The notes beneath the pieces were generated by a model. That model saw nothing but the letters and a program-made list of their open reading frames with translations, did not search any database and was not told the origin of the DNA. A program made the position numbers and the translations under genes. Shown piece after piece: positions 1 to 7,929 of a DNA stretch of 13,811 bases (position 1 is its first letter; the number at the start of each line of letters is the position of its first letter). Origin of the DNA: Acanthamoeba castellanii str. Neff (taxonomy: Eukaryota; Discosea; Longamoebia; Acanthamoebidae); NCBI RefSeq assembly GCF_000313135.1, contig NW_004457659.1, positions 1 through 13,811 of the forward strand, given 5' to 3'.

Positions 1-341
1 ATGCAGCAAAGGAGTTGGTAAGTACCGAGGGGAGGGACTGGCAGTAGCCGTTGCCATTGCAATTGCCCACAGCACGCTGGCAGTACTCCTCGCCCTCCGA
101 GCAATCTCCATTGCTCCAGCACAGGTTACCACCGGCCGACTCTGTAGAACGGCCCCAGGGGAGTAACCGTCAGAGAATAGAACATATGAGGTATACATCA
201 ATATATATGTAAATGGCACGGTATACATTGCCTCTGTGGGTGATAATAAGGGACTAACAAATCGGTACCGACGTGGCACTCAACGAGCGCGAGGGCAGCG
301 AGGAAGGCGATGGCCAACAACAGTAGGGGCTGGAACTTCAT
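1..341 (-). CDS. Secreted Cys-rich protein, N-terminal part (runs off left edge)
   Basis: Read on the minus strand. Exon 1 (341 to 269) begins with ATG and encodes a clear signal peptide, MKFQPLLLLAIAFLAAL, followed by VECHV. A 127-nt phase-1 intron (268 to 142; donor G|GTACCG, acceptor TTCTACAG|AG) leads into exon 2 (141 to the edge). Exon 2 reads SAGGNLCWSNGDCSEGEEYC and then a QRAVGNCNGNGYCQSLP stretch, so Cys residues recur about every 6-8 positions. This C-x5-DC-x4-EYC-x6-C-x4-GYC spacing resembles short Cys-rich modules of secreted proteins, often found beside Kazal-like domains; I cannot name the family. Just before the edge the reading could continue or enter another intron (a GTACTT is present). 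The product is probably secreted or at the surface. The signal peptide and splice phase make the strand and start convincing. Confidence 0.72.
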
Positions 342-522
342 CTGCTACTCCCCACCCCGCACCGCCACAAATGAGTAAAGGCATTCTAACATGAATGTTG
401 ACAGAGGGGCCAACCAACCATGTTAAATAGCAAGGTGAAGCGTTTGTAGAAAAGAAGAACATGCAGCAGTAGCGTCTGTCCACCTAAGGGGTGAAGCCTG
501 AAAAAGGAAATTGAGATTTAAC
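342..522. other. Intergenic, upstream of the left-edge gene
   Basis: This stretch lies between the start codon of the left-edge minus-strand gene (341) and the 3' end of the next minus-strand gene (540). It should hold the promoter of the left-edge gene. I see no TATA box or repeat that I can defend. Confidence 0.4.
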
Positions 523-528
523 TTTATT
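523..528 (-). terminator. Polyadenylation signal AATAAA
   Basis: TTTATT on the plus strand is AATAAA on the minus strand, about 12 nt after the minus-strand TAA stop at 542-540. The placement supports the 3' end chosen for that gene. Similarly short 3' UTRs occur elsewhere in the window. Confidence 0.6.
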
Positions 529-539
529 CAGCCAAAGGA

Positions 540-2010
540 TTACATTTCTGTGAGGCACAAGAGAGCATCATGTTGGCCTGTTGTTGTTGTTGGGGGAAAC
601 TCAGCGCACGTGCGTTTCAGGTTCACAATCCGCGTGAGGTGGGTGGATGGGGATGGCAGGAGTCGATGGCCGGTTGGATCGGAGTACACGGCGCACGCGT
701 CCAATAGGGCAGCGCCATGCGGCACGCCCAGGCGATCGCTGCACGTCGAGTTGTCGCCGCCGCACACGCCGCACTCGTCGACAGCGAGGTCCGACGGTTC
801 GACCACGATGATGCCGTGGTTGGCCGTGTTGAGCTCGTGCAGCTCTCCCTGCGCGCACACATTAGATTCCGCCTGTGTGTGTCGTGTGTCGTGTGTGTGT
901 GCCGCGTGTGTGTCGTGCGTGTGCGGTGGTACCCACGTGTTGAGCTGGTCGTGCCACAGGTAGAGGCCCGGGCTGCAGAACCGGTGTGGCACGCTTGCTG
1001 CGCCCGGCGCCAGCACCGCCGAACGCCGTTTCAGAGCTCAACATCGCCAGCGCCGTCGTCGTCAGTCGTGTGCGTTGTAGTACGCCCTGACCATTTCGGG
1101 GGTCCCTCTTCGTGCCATGCCCTGGCACAGGAGTGAGTGCGAGCATTGCCGGACAGGGGTGAGCAAGGCACTGCACCGGTTCGAGGTCGGGGAGGAGAGT
1201 GCCAGCCCAGTTGGCCATCGACAACGACAGGCGCTGGAGCTGCTGCTTCTGCTCCACGAGCTTTGACACCACCAACGAGCGCAGCGATCTGCTGCTACCC
1301 GGAGCGCCCTTGTAGTCGTAGGCCCGCCCACCTTCCGGTCGAGCAGGTTCTCCCACACCACCAGGTCGCCCACATGGACCCGCGCCACCATCGACGACCA
1401 CCACACACGGTCGACGTCGATGCGCCCTTGTGCCACTGAGCCTGCGCCGGCTTGGGAATGCAGCACGTGGATTCGTTGCCGCCGCACACGCATCCACCGA
1501 CTTGCCCCGCATGACGGGCCAGAGCGGTCTTGGTGGTGGCGTCGACGCACTTGAGGGTGAAGGTGTTGCGGTGGCCCTCGTGGAGGTTGGCCACCACCCG
1601 CTGGGTGCGCAACGGTGGTGGGAAGTGAAGACGACGCACCAATCGGGCTTTCTTCTGTGGCACATCGAGGGCCTCGTGTCACGCAGCGGCAGATGGTGAG
1701 CCTAGCCTTTGAGAGCGCAACGTGGCAGACCACGTTCGGGTCGGTGCACGTGGTGCAGCCCCAGGGCATCAACGGGCCGGCCTTTTGCGACGAACTCGAG
1801 GCCGGTGCGTCATCGGCAGTCAACCACCACACCACATCACTTCTCCAACGGAGATCAGGCTCACGCACGTGGGCAAAGAGAGCATGAGCCGTGTGCCAGC
1901 AACATCTCCACCACCGTCGTCCTCAAGCCCTGCCAGTACACCATCATGCCCGCCTTTGCACCCACGGCCCCTTTTCCAGCTTTTTTTCGCCATGTTTTCC
2001 TGTTCTCATC
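540..2010 (-). CDS. Frame-disrupted CGVCGGD-family secreted protein (copy A)
   Basis: Minus strand; 5' end not found. Translated pieces in order: a segment near 1960-1700 (TVVEMLLAHG..., VREPDLRWRSDVVWW, PWGCTTCTDPNVVCHVALSK); a segment at about 1663-1430 (QRVVANLHEGHRNTFTLKC, then CVCGGNESTCCIPKPAQAQ); a segment at about 1420-1300 (VWWSSMVARVHVGDLVVWEN, then AYDYKGAPG); a last part with LYLWHDQLNTW, a CA-rich intron (932 to 873) and AESNVCAQGELHELNTANHG up to VDECGVCGGDNSTC. It ends at TAA 542-540. DECGVCGGDNSTC matches the Cys motif of the ADAMTS Cys-rich region and of many protist surface proteins. The VHVGDLVVWENLLDRKV and YDYKGAP blocks match copy B on the plus strand (GDLVTWEDLLDWKV, YDYQGAP). 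At least three frame changes are needed. It could be a pseudogene, but introns and conserved blocks survive. Function unknown; probably extracellular. Confidence 0.55.
873..932 (-). repeat. CA-repeat intron (60 nt, in frame)
   Basis: The minus strand reads TGG|GTACCACC ... CACACACAG|GCG, a 60-nt intron built almost wholly of CA and CGACA units. Removing it joins LNTW to AESNVC in phase 0. It is a multiple of three with no stop codon, so retention would insert 20 residues rich in His and Thr. Confidence 0.5.
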
Positions 2011-2040
2011 TTTTCTCATGTGCTCCTTAAACAAATGCAG

Positions 2041-2770
2041 CATAAAAACCCTCTGTCATCTGCAAAATGGGCATTAAAATCATCTGTCATCTGCAAAAAA
2101 CCATCTGTCATCTGTAATGGGCATAAAAATCATCTGTCATCTGCAAAAAAACCATCTGTCATCTGCAAAAAAACCATATGTCATCTGCAACAATTACCCA
2201 TCTGCAAAAAACCATCTGTCATCTGCAAAAAAACCATCTGTCATTTGCATAAAACCATCTGTCATGTGCAAAAAAACCATCTGTCATAAAATCATCTGTC
2301 ATCTGTCATAAAATCATCTGTCATCTGTCATCTGTCATCTGTCACAAAAATCATCTGCAAAATGGGCATAAAATCATCAGTCATCTGCAAAAAAATCATC
2401 TGTCATCTGTCATAAAATCATCTGTATAAAAACCATCTGCATAAAAATCATCTGTATAAAAATCATCTGTATAAAAAACATCTGTCATCTGCCATAAAAT
2501 CATCTGTCATCTGTCATAAAAATCATCTGTATAAAAATCATCTGTCATCTGTCATAAAATCATCTGTCATCTGTCATCTGTCATACATCTGCATAAAAAT
2601 CATCTGCAAAATGGCCATAAATATCATCTGTTGTCTGCCAAATGGCCATAAAAATCACCTGTCAGCTGCATAAAAATCATCTGTTATCCATGAAATGGCA
2701 TAAAATCATCTGGCCATAAAAATCATCTGTCATCTGCAAAAGAGCCACAAAATCATCTGTAAACATATCC
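2041..2770. repeat. AT-rich CATCTGTCATCTG satellite
   Basis: About 730 bp of degenerate tandem repeat in an otherwise GC-rich region. The unit mixes ATCATCTGTC, ATCTGCAAAAA and CATAAAA blocks of 10-21 bp, with occasional AATGGGCATAAAA or AATGGCCATAAA spacers. Copies become more degenerate to the right (after about 2590). By eye I count about 29 TGTCA pentamers, most of them CTGTCA, nearly all on the same strand. The tract lies between the 5' sides of two divergent paralogues. ORFs across it are low-complexity shadows. There are no conserved repeat-spacer units, so it is not a CRISPR array. Confidence 0.92.
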
Positions 2771-2984
2771 AAAAATCCAACTGTCACTCATTACCCACCC
2801 CTGCAATTCACAATTAGACGAAATCAAAAACAACAAATTGTTCAAAAATAACCAAGATACCACAAAAACCTCCCGTTGCTGTCGACAGAAAGCTGTGGGG
2901 GCAGGTTGTCAGCCAAGGTTGGGGGGTGACTTAGCAGGCGGGCGGGTGGGCAGGGAGGGTTGAAGGAGAGCTCATACCTCGTGT
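2771..2984. other. Satellite flank and 5' region of copy B
   Basis: An A-rich stretch (2771-2870) grades abruptly into G-rich sequence (2890-2965). It must contain the promoter, first exon or an intron end of the plus-strand gene that follows, since the first convincing codons (VDYSYESELAVEYSL) start near 2988 and an in-frame TGA sits at 2961. I cannot place a start codon. Confidence 0.4.
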
Positions 2985-4867
2985 GCGGTGGACTATAGCT
3001 ATGAGAGCGAGCTGGCGGTGGAGTACTCCTTGCGTGTGGCGGCGTCGCACAACAAGGTCATGGTGGAGAGCCTCACGGCGCAGCCCAACGCCGACCGTTC
3101 ACGATCCACGGGCGGCAGTGCTACGCGGACCCGGCGTACCAGGTGGGCAAGGAACTCGGGGCGGCGATGGTGAACAACATGGCGGTGAGCGTGGGCAACC
3201 TGTTCCGGCTGGGGTCCGGCGTGGGGGCGTCGGTCAAAAGGAGCGGTACGAGAGCGTGCCGGAGCTGCTCGCCGTGATCAACGTGCGCCGCCGACGCACT
3301 TTGACATTCTCGAGGGCAAAGAGGTGGTGGTCAACCTGATGACCTTCAACAGCTACGGCTCCTACTTGCGACTGGCCGACGCCGCGGGCGTGATGTCGTC
3401 GTTCGAGATCAAGCGCGATCGCGTGCATGGTTCAGCCCACGCCATTGGCGCCCTCTCTCTCCCCCACTCTTCGTTCTGATATGCTCATTTCGTCTCATTT
3501 TCGTTTTCGTTCGTCGTCGCACATTATCTGAACAGCAAGCTCGCAGTCCTGGTCATTCTACCGAAAAGCTGGAAAAGCGGCCGAGGCGAGCGGCCAGTCG
3601 ACGGTGGAGCACATCTCGGTGGCGCGCAATCTGGTGGCGTTGGGCGACGGCGTGTACATGTCGACGACGCGCTACGTGTGGAAGCTGCCTGAGGCAGTGG
3701 TGGTGCATGGTGGTACTCGCCCGACCACCAGCCCTTCAACGTGCTCACCTACTCGGATGGCGCGCCCACCCGACGGCCGCGAGTGCCTCAAGGTTGACTA
3801 CAGCGCCGAGCCAGGCTGCCCGGCTCGGTGTCAATGTGGGGGGAGCGCACCTACAGCAAGCCCGACCCGACGTTCAACCTGCCCTGGTGGTGGACCACGT
3901 CCAAGCGCGACCGCACGACGCTGACCAAGGAGATGGTGGCCACGCCGGCCGACCCGGACCTAAGGTGGTCGAGGTGTCGGTGGTGGTGCGCAACAAGGCG
4001 CTCGTGGATGCGCGCAACGTGTGGGTGACGCTGTGGCGCGGCAGCCCCGACAACTGCCTCGGCGAGGCCTGCCTGCTCGACGACAACACGCTCATCGGCA
4101 CGGAGGAGGTGGCGCTGGTGCCAGCGCAGGGCAAGCGCGAGGTGTGGTTCCTGTTCCGCTACGACGGCGTGCAGAACACCAATGCGACGAGTGAGACCGA
4201 CGAGGGCGGCGACATGCACACGGGCAACAACCACGCCTACGCGCTGCTGTTCAACAACATTGTCGCCCACGGCTACACGCTCCAGACCCTGCGGCTCGAC
4301 CCCACTATCGAGCTGGAGGCCGTCACGGAGAGCGGCAGGGGCTACACCACGGGCTACAACGTGACGGCGAGGTGACGGCTTCTGGGCGACGACCAACCGC
4401 AGGCTGTTGGGGCAACAGGAGCACGTGCGGCGTGTGCGGCGTGTGCGGCGGAGACGAGTCGTCGTTGCACCGGCTGCGACGGCGTGGCGCTGTCGGGCAA
4501 GGTGGTGGACGCCTGCGGCGTGTGCGACGACGACGGATCGACGCGCTGCGTGCCCAAGCCGGCGCAAGCCGAGCGGCACTTTGTGCGGCTGGACAAGCAC
4601 AGCATCAACGGCGGCGGCGAGGAGTCGTCATCGTCGTGGTGGTGGTCGAGTCTGGTGACGCGGGTGGGCGTGGGCGACCTGGTGACGTGGGAGGACCTGC
4701 TGGACTGGAAGGTGGAGATCGTGGGCGGGTCTTACGACTACCAGGGCGCGCCGGCCATCGATCTGTCGCGGTTGAAGGGCGGCCAGTCGGGCCAGCACGA
4801 CACGCTCACCGACCTGCCCAGCGACCACGACATCGACGCCAACGACGCTGCTGCGCCGTCGAACTGA
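2985..4867 (+). CDS. Frame-disrupted CARDB-like / CGVCGGD-family secreted protein (copy B)
   Basis: Starts inside an exon near 2985; 5' end unknown. Blocks in order: VDYSYESELAVEYSLRVAAS; FTIHGRQCYADPAYQVGKEL and MVNNMAVSVGNLFRLGSGVG; HFDILEGKEVVVNLMTFNS. Then a 106-nt phase-1 intron (3430-3535; G|GTTCAG ... CTGAACAG|CA) and STVEHISVARNLVALGDGVY. From about 3960 to 4370 comes an uninterrupted Ig-like segment beginning KVVEVSVVVRNKALVDARNV, with the general look of CARDB-type domains. Next are the Cys motifs CGVCGGDESS and VVDACGVCDDDGSTRC, then GDLVTWEDLLDWKVE, ending at TGA 4865-4867. About nine single-base frame changes are needed (near 3092, 3238, 3293, 3705, 3773, 3825, 3962, 4372, 4468). 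Eight read as one missing base and one as an extra base. The intact splice sites and dense conserved sequence argue for a real gene. Probably a large extracellular protein; function unknown. Confidence 0.62.
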
Positions 4868-5001
4868 ACAACTGCAGCCACCGCAGGCCCGCCGAGAGCA
4901 AGTCGCTGATGTTTGCTGTTTCCCCCCCTCACAGTGTTCTTAAGCAAATACAACACAACACACAACACATTTCAATCATCAAGCCTTGTCCCCTCGACCC
5001 T

Positions 5002-5088
5002 GGACGGGGGCGGGAGGGGGCGGGAGGGGCGGAGGGGGGCGGGAGGGGGCGGACGGGGACGGGAGGGGGCGGACGGGGGCGGGAGGGT
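5002..5088 (+). repeat. G-rich minisatellite, predicted G-quadruplex
   Basis: The plus strand holds a dozen or more runs of 3-6 G separated by single C, A or AC, as variants of GGGGGCGGGA and GGGGGCGGAC. Any four adjacent runs satisfy the G4 pattern with loops of 1-3 nt. It begins about 135 bp past the stop of copy B and is followed by a purine-rich AG tail to about 5125. I see no coding potential; ORFs through it are Gly/Arg- or Pro-rich shadows. Confidence 0.85.
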
Positions 5089-5203
5089 GAAGAGGGAGGA
5101 AGATGGGGAAGGAGACGCAGGCGATGACGAGGAGAAAGAACGATGAAACCTCTGTCTGTTCGCCAATGTTGTCGAAGCTCACCGCACATCCCATGCACGC
5201 CCA

Positions 5204-5400
5204 TCAACTCACCCATGTGCGGTGTGAGCACGCAGCGCTGGCGGACGCATGTGTGGCGCTGGACTGCCACAAGAAGAGCGAAGGTGTCCGCCACAGGCGG
5301 GACATCAAGAAGCTGTTGTACGCCGGCCTCGGGGTCAAGACCATGCTCACCGACAGCCACCAGCAGAGGAGGGTAGACGCCGTGCATTTGATGGTGTTAA
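5204..5400 (-). pseudogene. Duplicate fragment of the minus-strand gene at 5397-5960
   Basis: On the minus strand one frame reads SVSMVLTPRPAYNSFLM, then SLFLWQSSATHASAS, ending at a stop at 5204-5206. This matches the segment about 550 bp away (VIMTLVPRPTYHSFLIPLM ... SRFLWQSNATQ): the P-R-P-x-Y-x-S-F-L block and the F-L-W-Q-S-x-A-T block are shared. At DNA level the two share long near-identical stretches such as GGACTGCCACA and AAGAAGCTGT (plus strand), with a gap of several bases between the blocks. The fragment has no obvious downstream exon and directly abuts the 3' end of the other copy, so I read it as a tandem partial duplication. Function unknown. Confidence 0.4.
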
Positions 5401-5960
5401 TCGTTGCTACCGCCAGCGACACAGGTCAGACACTCGACGCCGCCGAAGGAGATGCCGCCATTCTTCTTCTGCCCATCCTGGCCAGCCGCCGTCATCGGTG
5501 CAGGAACAATCTTCTTGGGCAGCGAGAAGGAGAGTGGTGCAGCGCACCGACGGTTGACGAGGGCCATACAGGATGTGTGCCCGGCCATCGGGCGTGAGGT
5601 ACAGCGAAGGGTAGTCGCCAGCATGCAGTTCGGCAGAGGCGTCCTCGGCCACCTCGAATGGCACGCCCCACAGGTGGCCCTCGAAGAGATTGCGCCTCAC
5701 CGAGCCATCCAAGGGCAGATGAGCCACGAACTTGGTGTGTGTGTGTGTGGTGTGCGCTGTGTGCGCACACAGGGTTCACGCACGCGGTTGTGTGGCGTTG
5801 GACTGCCACAGGAAGCGCGATGGGTCGCTGTTACTGCTCGCCATGAGGGGAATTAAGAAGCTGTGGTACGTCGGCCTCGGCACCAAGGTCATGATCACCG
5901 GAGACGCCATCAGCATCGCCTTCTTCGCCTCTACCACCCACTCGCTCCTCCCCTAACTAA
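5397..5960 (-). CDS. Unrecognised minus-strand gene, at least two exons
   Basis: The upstream exon (about 5960 to 5785) reads EAKKAMLMASPVIMTLVPRP, TYHSFLIPLMASSNSDPS and RFLWQSNATQPR. A CA-rich intron follows. The second exon starts about 5733 with KFVAHLPLDGSVRRNLFEGH and continues LWGVPFEVAEDASAELHAGD, then YPSLYLTPDGRAHILY. One frame change near 5566 brings in ALVNRRCAAPLSFSLPKK and an end ISFGGVECLTCVAGGSND with TAA at 5399-5397. The exact splice junction did not close in frame in my reading. I do not recognise the family. The layout, an ...LW... exon followed by a CA-repeat intron, resembles the 3' part of the minus-strand gene at 540-1016, but the proteins are not clearly alike. Start codon not determined; the strand choice is moderately secure. 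Confidence 0.45.
5733..5772 (-). repeat. CA/TG microsatellite at a 3' splice site
   Basis: Plus strand: (TG)n with short GC interruptions. On the minus strand it forms a CA-rich intron end just upstream of the exon starting KFVAHLPLDG. This is the second of three TG/CA tracts in the first 6.3 kb. Confidence 0.6.
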
Positions 5961-5979
5961 CGGTCGTCTCCTTTTAAAC

Positions 5980-6105
5980 TCGCTGCACGACACGGCGCGA
6001 TACGACACAACACTCACCCCACGACACGACACTCCCAGCCCATGACGCTCACTCCACGACATGGCACACGAGACACAACACAACACACAACACGACAAAT
6101 GGCAT
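5980..6105 (+). repeat. Degenerate CACGACA / ACACAACA minisatellite
   Basis: Imperfect 7-8 bp units (GACACGGCG, GACACAACA, CACGACACGAC, CACGACATGGC, CACAACACAAC) run for about 125 bp. No conserved coding frame is visible. It lies next to the longer TG tract that follows, so about 300 bp here are simple-sequence DNA. Confidence 0.65.
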
Positions 6106-6184
6106 CTTCTCCCGTTAAATTCCGCGCTGCCCTGTGTCCTGGAAGAACGCCACCATGTCTCATCATGATCGGTTCCGCGCACGT

Positions 6185-6290
6185 GGTTCATGCGTGTCGT
6201 GTGGCGTGTCGTGCGTGTGTCGTGCGTGTGTGTGTGTGTGGTGGGCGTGTGTGTCGTGTGTGCGTGCGTGCGTGCGTGCGTGAGAATGGG
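6185..6290 (+). repeat. TG/TGCG microsatellite
   Basis: Irregular TG, TGTCG and GCGTG units end in about five TGCG copies (near 6260-6283). It resembles the CA-type introns of the minus-strand genes in both strand and composition, so it may also be intronic on the minus strand. I could not find convincing flanking exons. Confidence 0.7.
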
Positions 6291-6503
6291 AGGTGCGGGA
6301 TGACGCCCTGCCGGCCTTGGATGTTGCACGGCCCACCTCCCACCTGTGAGAAAAGCTGAATTACAGGTTTGGGCTGAGCGAGTGCTCATCTAGGAGGCCT
6401 AAAAGATGGCGCTAGCTTCAAGAAGGCGTGTGTCCATTCCTTGTTCCATTTCTTTTTGGCTTTTCTCCTCTTTTCTTCTCTGCACCTCTTGGCCTCACCA
6501 CAG

Positions 6504-6716
6504 CGAACTCCAACAAGGGTCCCGTCATGCCTGCCCGCCTGCTGCACTTGTTGTTCAGCCACCGCCATTTCACGACACCAGCGTGGTCAGCCAGCCACAT
6601 TATGCGTCAACAACACCGCCAGCAATCGGTGCTCAGCGAGCCATTCCTGTTCGGGCGACGAGCGGGGACCGGGGTACGTGCGCGACTGGTCGCTTGACAC
6701 CCCACAGCCCCCATAG
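6504..6716 (+). CDS. Possible last exon of a small Cys-rich protein
   Basis: A strong 3' splice site precedes it: a pyrimidine-rich tract at 6455-6500 ending CACCACAG (6503). In the frame ending at TAG 6714-6716 the product is Cys-rich (VPSCLPACCTCCSAT, LCVNNTASNRCSASHSCSGD). AATAAA follows 8 nt later. The other two frames are also open for long stretches, and removing one G near 6656 would join SEPFLFG to DERGPGYVRDW, which matches the downstream fragment EPFLCGDESVLCGD. The reading frame is therefore uncertain. I also cannot exclude that the pyrimidine tract is coding, since an ORF starting at 6441 has a signal-peptide-like start. Function unknown. Confidence 0.35.
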   Translation, partial: RTPTRVPSCLPACCTCCSATAISRHQRGQPATLCVNNTASNRCSASHSCSGDERGPGYVRDWSLDTPQPP

Positions 6717-6723
6717 CCCAGTC

Positions 6724-6729
6724 AATAAA
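6724..6729 (+). terminator. Polyadenylation signal AATAAA
   Basis: AATAAA lies 8 nt after the TAG at 6714-6716, in a local AT-rich island (6720-6770). It supports a plus-strand transcript ending here, as for the other AATAAA-near-stop cases in the window. Confidence 0.5.
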
Positions 6730-6850
6730 GAAATAATCCACTATAGATATAAAATAACACAAGAACCGACATAAGACCACCAGGGTGCGAGGCCAGGCCG
6801 GCGACAGTCAAGCAGCTGTGCGCGTGGTGGCTCGCTCTAGGTGTGACGAG

Positions 6851-6950
6851 CTTGGCGAGCCATTCCTGTGCGGCGATGAATCGGTGCTGTGCGGCGACGC
6901 CCATTGCTGGGCGTGCCATCGAGCGCTCTTAAACGGTCACGCCATGGCGT
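6851..6950 (+). pseudogene. Fragment repeating the EPFL(C/F)GDE segment
   Basis: GCGAGCCATTCCTGT occurs at about 6638 and again at about 6855. The second copy reads GEPFLCGDESVLCGDAHCWA and ends at TAA near 6950. The paired CGDE/CGD units suggest another Cys module from the same kind of secreted protein. It is too short to classify. Confidence 0.35.
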
Positions 6951-6981
6951 AAGGCGGACCGCTGGTGCTGCGGTTAGTCAG

Positions 6982-7440
6982 GCGGTGGCAGTCAACCTGG
7001 GCGACTACAAGGGCTCGGGCCGCGCCGAACTGGCGCTGACGGTAGTGGACGACAACTGCGAGGCGACGCTGTGCATGTACATTGAGATTGATCAAGCGCG
7101 ACCGCACGTGCAGGCTTCACCCGAGAAGTCCGTGCGTGCAGCAGAAGGGCGACGGGCGCGACAGCTGTGGCGGCGCAGGGCAATTTCCTGATGCGCTCGG
7201 ACGACGGCGTGCAGACCATGCACACGCGACGATCGAGACTGACGAGGGCGGCGACCCGCACGCGGGCAACATCAACCACGCCGAGTGATGTTCCACAACA
7301 TGGTCGCCAAACAGCGGCTACCACGCTCCAGACCCTGCGGCTCAACCCCACCATGGAGCTGGAGCCCCGGCACGGAGGGCGGCACGGCTACGCGCTCGTG
7401 CAGGTGGCGGGCTCGAGGCGACAACGACCATCCGGTTACG
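6982..7440 (+). pseudogene. Third, partial copy of the CARDB-like domain (copy C)
   Basis: After a plausible acceptor (GTTAGTCAG|GCG) the plus strand reads AVAVNLGDYKGSGRAELALT and VVDDNCEATLCM. It then shifts frame through RSDDGVQTM, TIETDEGGDPHAGNINHA and TLQTLRLNPTMELE. The last three blocks match copy B residue for residue in order (RYDGVQNT, SETDEGGDMHTGNNHA, TLQTLRLDPTIELE). Three or more frame changes lie within 250 bp, including a stop directly after NINHAE. The Cys motifs found downstream in copy B are not recognisable. It is either a decayed segmental duplicate or a gene badly affected by consensus errors. The flanking EPFLCGDE segment may belong to the same gene. Confidence 0.5.
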
Positions 7441-7531
7441 AGGTGAGGGCCTGCTTCTGTGAAGGACGAGAGTGCCCGCCGCGCTGCTGGTGCTCTTCCT
7501 GCGTGCGGGGGACTGTTGATAAATGAGCATT

Positions 7532-7537
7532 TATTAG
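7532..7537 (-). terminator. AATAAA overlapping the stop codon
   Basis: The minus strand reads ACC TAA TAA ATG, so AATAAA begins inside the stop codon of the 131-aa gene. The 3' UTR must therefore be very short. Confidence 0.6.
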
Positions 7538-7929
7538 GTGTAGGCAGAAGCGGCTATCGCGTGGGCCAAGTCCAGGGTCTTCATTTGCAATAATCGCTTG
7601 AACTCGTCAGTGCGCCCTCGCACGGATCGGAAAAAGTCCAACAGCTCCGTCGGTTCTTGCTGGGGGTTCTTGTTGATGGTGTTGAGAGCTTCGGTTGAGG
7701 CCCACTGAGCCAGTGCATTGATCCTCGTCTTTTCGCTGACATACCTGCGGCTTAAGGCCGCATACCCTTTTTCATACTGAGGAAGGGTGATGCACAGCAG
7801 CCCTCCTTGCGCTAGCAGGCAATGCAGTTCCTGCCGAATCGCATCTTCCCAGTGGTCAGCCAGGTACGGAGATGGCAGCTGCGTCTGAGCAGGGGTTGTT
7901 TTGTGCTCAAGCACGTTGGGGAGTGTCAT
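7534..7929 (-). CDS. Unrecognised 131-aa protein
   Basis: An intact ORF starting MTLPNVLEHKTTPAQ and ending LAHAIAASAYT, with no internal frame break and more balanced codon use than the GC-rich genes to the left. No signal peptide or membrane segment is visible. The central and C-terminal parts (residues about 25-128) look helical and charged (WEDAIRQELHCLLAQGG, PTELLDFFRSVRGRTDEFK, LLQMKTLDLA). I do not recognise the family. An in-frame TAG lies 9 nt upstream of the ATG, which supports this start unless a 5' exon is spliced in; CGCTTAG|CTC could serve as an acceptor. It is transcribed divergently from the homeobox gene with 112 bp between start codons, so the two may share regulation. Confidence 0.7.
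   Translation of the reverse strand: MTLPNVLEHKTTPAQTQLPSPYLADHWEDAIRQELHCLLAQGGLLCITLPQYEKGYAALSRRYVSEKTRINALAQWASTEALNTINKNPQQEPTELLDFFRSVRGRTDEFKRLLQMKTLDLAHAIAASAYT

Noticed and set aside
511..1136. Plus-strand ORFs at 511-963 and 717-1136
   Set aside because: They run antisense to the minus-strand exons with the CGVCGGD motif and cross the TG repeat. A minus-strand AATAAA sits just past the minus-strand stop.
2041..2770. CRISPR-like or telomere-like array
   Set aside because: Units vary in length and sequence, there are no unique spacers of constant length, and no short exact telomeric unit is present. It is a degenerate satellite.
4929..5387. 152-aa minus-strand ORF
   Set aside because: Its C-terminal half is Pro/Arg/Ser sequence produced by the G-rich minisatellite, and its N-terminal half is an alternative frame of the duplicated fragment.
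5790..5930. The plus strand reads GLGTKVMITGDAISIA, resembling the TGD motif of P-type H+-ATPases; 5290-5370 has a weaker copy
   Set aside because: No other P-type motif (DKTGT, GDGxND) is nearby, and the similarity stops right after the motif. The minus strand gives a longer coherent protein, so I treat this as an antisense coincidence with some doubt.
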